Under the pieces are notes generated by a model that saw nothing but the letters and a program-made list of their open reading frames with translations, was not told the origin of the DNA and did not search any database. 16,807 nt of DNA from CAVOJV01 sp963696325 (lineage in GTDB: Bacteria; Pseudomonadota; Gammaproteobacteria; Competibacterales; Competibacteraceae), in the NCBI GenBank assembly GCA_963696325.1, contig CAVOJV010000022.1, positions 1 through 16,807 of the forward strand, read 5' to 3'. Position numbers and translations under genes: made by a program. Shown piece after piece: positions 16,671 to 16,807 of this stretch (the stretch's first letter is position 1; every line of letters starts with the position of its first letter).

Positions 16671-16766
16671 GTGAGCGGAATTTACTACAGCAAACCTTCG
16701 GTCACCGACCTGGAAGTGCGCTTCGGGATTGGGGCAGGCCGTTTTTTACCGCTGTGCCGGGTTTAG
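16671..16766 (+). pseudogene. N-terminal remnant of a DegT/DnrJ/EryC1 sugar aminotransferase
   Basis: GTG 16671 opens a short frame, SGIYYSKPSVTDLEV, which is the characteristic opening of DegT-family nucleotide-sugar aminotransferases. The next residues (RFGIGAGRFLPLCRV and a stop at 16764-16766) do not continue the family, so a deletion starts at about 16718. The fold needs some 370 residues, so this is not functional. It lies in a GDP-deoxysugar locus, where such an enzyme could have used the Gmd product to make GDP-perosamine. The start codon may be an accident. Confidence 0.5.
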
Positions 16767-16807
16767 ATTTCTCTAATAAAGTGGAAGTGGTAGAATTTTA
16801 GGAGTTA

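Overview
The window is a GC-rich gammaproteobacterial chromosome segment. The gene content points that way: bamD, a glutamine-dependent nadE, sucCD, and a PP0621-pilS-pilR-pilA block like the one in Pseudomonas, where bamD also lies next to pilS. The broken Rpn/DUF4351 gene, the toxin-antitoxin scraps and the palindromic C-run/G-run repeats suggest a repeat-rich environmental lineage (Competibacter/Contendobacter- or Chromatiales-like). That lineage is an inference, not a demonstrated identity.

Layout. Positions 1-802 hold the 3' part of bamD on the plus strand, convergent with nadE. Positions 834-4688 on the minus strand hold sucC, sucD and nadE, in that transcription order, with a degenerate palindromic repeat between sucD and nadE. 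Positions 4811-8181 on the plus strand hold a PP0621-family small membrane protein, the sensor kinase PilS and the sigma-54 activator PilR. Positions 8181-9107 are a scar region: a truncated Phd-type antitoxin, a MITE-like inverted repeat and about 500 bases with no recognisable gene. Positions 9108-9727 hold the major pilin gene with a textbook sigma-54 promoter and a rho-independent terminator. Positions 9865-11784 hold a large multi-pass GT-C-like membrane protein with TPR-like helices at its C-terminus. Positions 12065-12238 hold a fused vapB/vapC remnant. Positions 12295-15381 hold a family 2 glycosyltransferase, gmd and fcl. The right end (15441-16807) is decayed: an antitoxin-like N-terminal fragment, a frameshifted Rpn/DUF4351 gene and the first residues of a DegT-family sugar aminotransferase.

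How the parts fit. PilS and PilR should activate pilA through the -24/-12 promoter at 9115-9130. Gmd and Fcl convert GDP-mannose to GDP-L-fucose. The family 2 enzyme probably loads a sugar onto a polyprenyl phosphate. The GT-C/TPR protein directly after pilA is placed like the dedicated pilin glycosyltransferases found next to pilA in other bacteria. A pilin or surface glycosylation cassette is the most interesting hypothesis here, but nothing in the sequence proves the acceptor. The other notable theme is repeated small-module decay: fragments resembling toxin-antitoxin genes sit at three gene borders between pilR and the right end.
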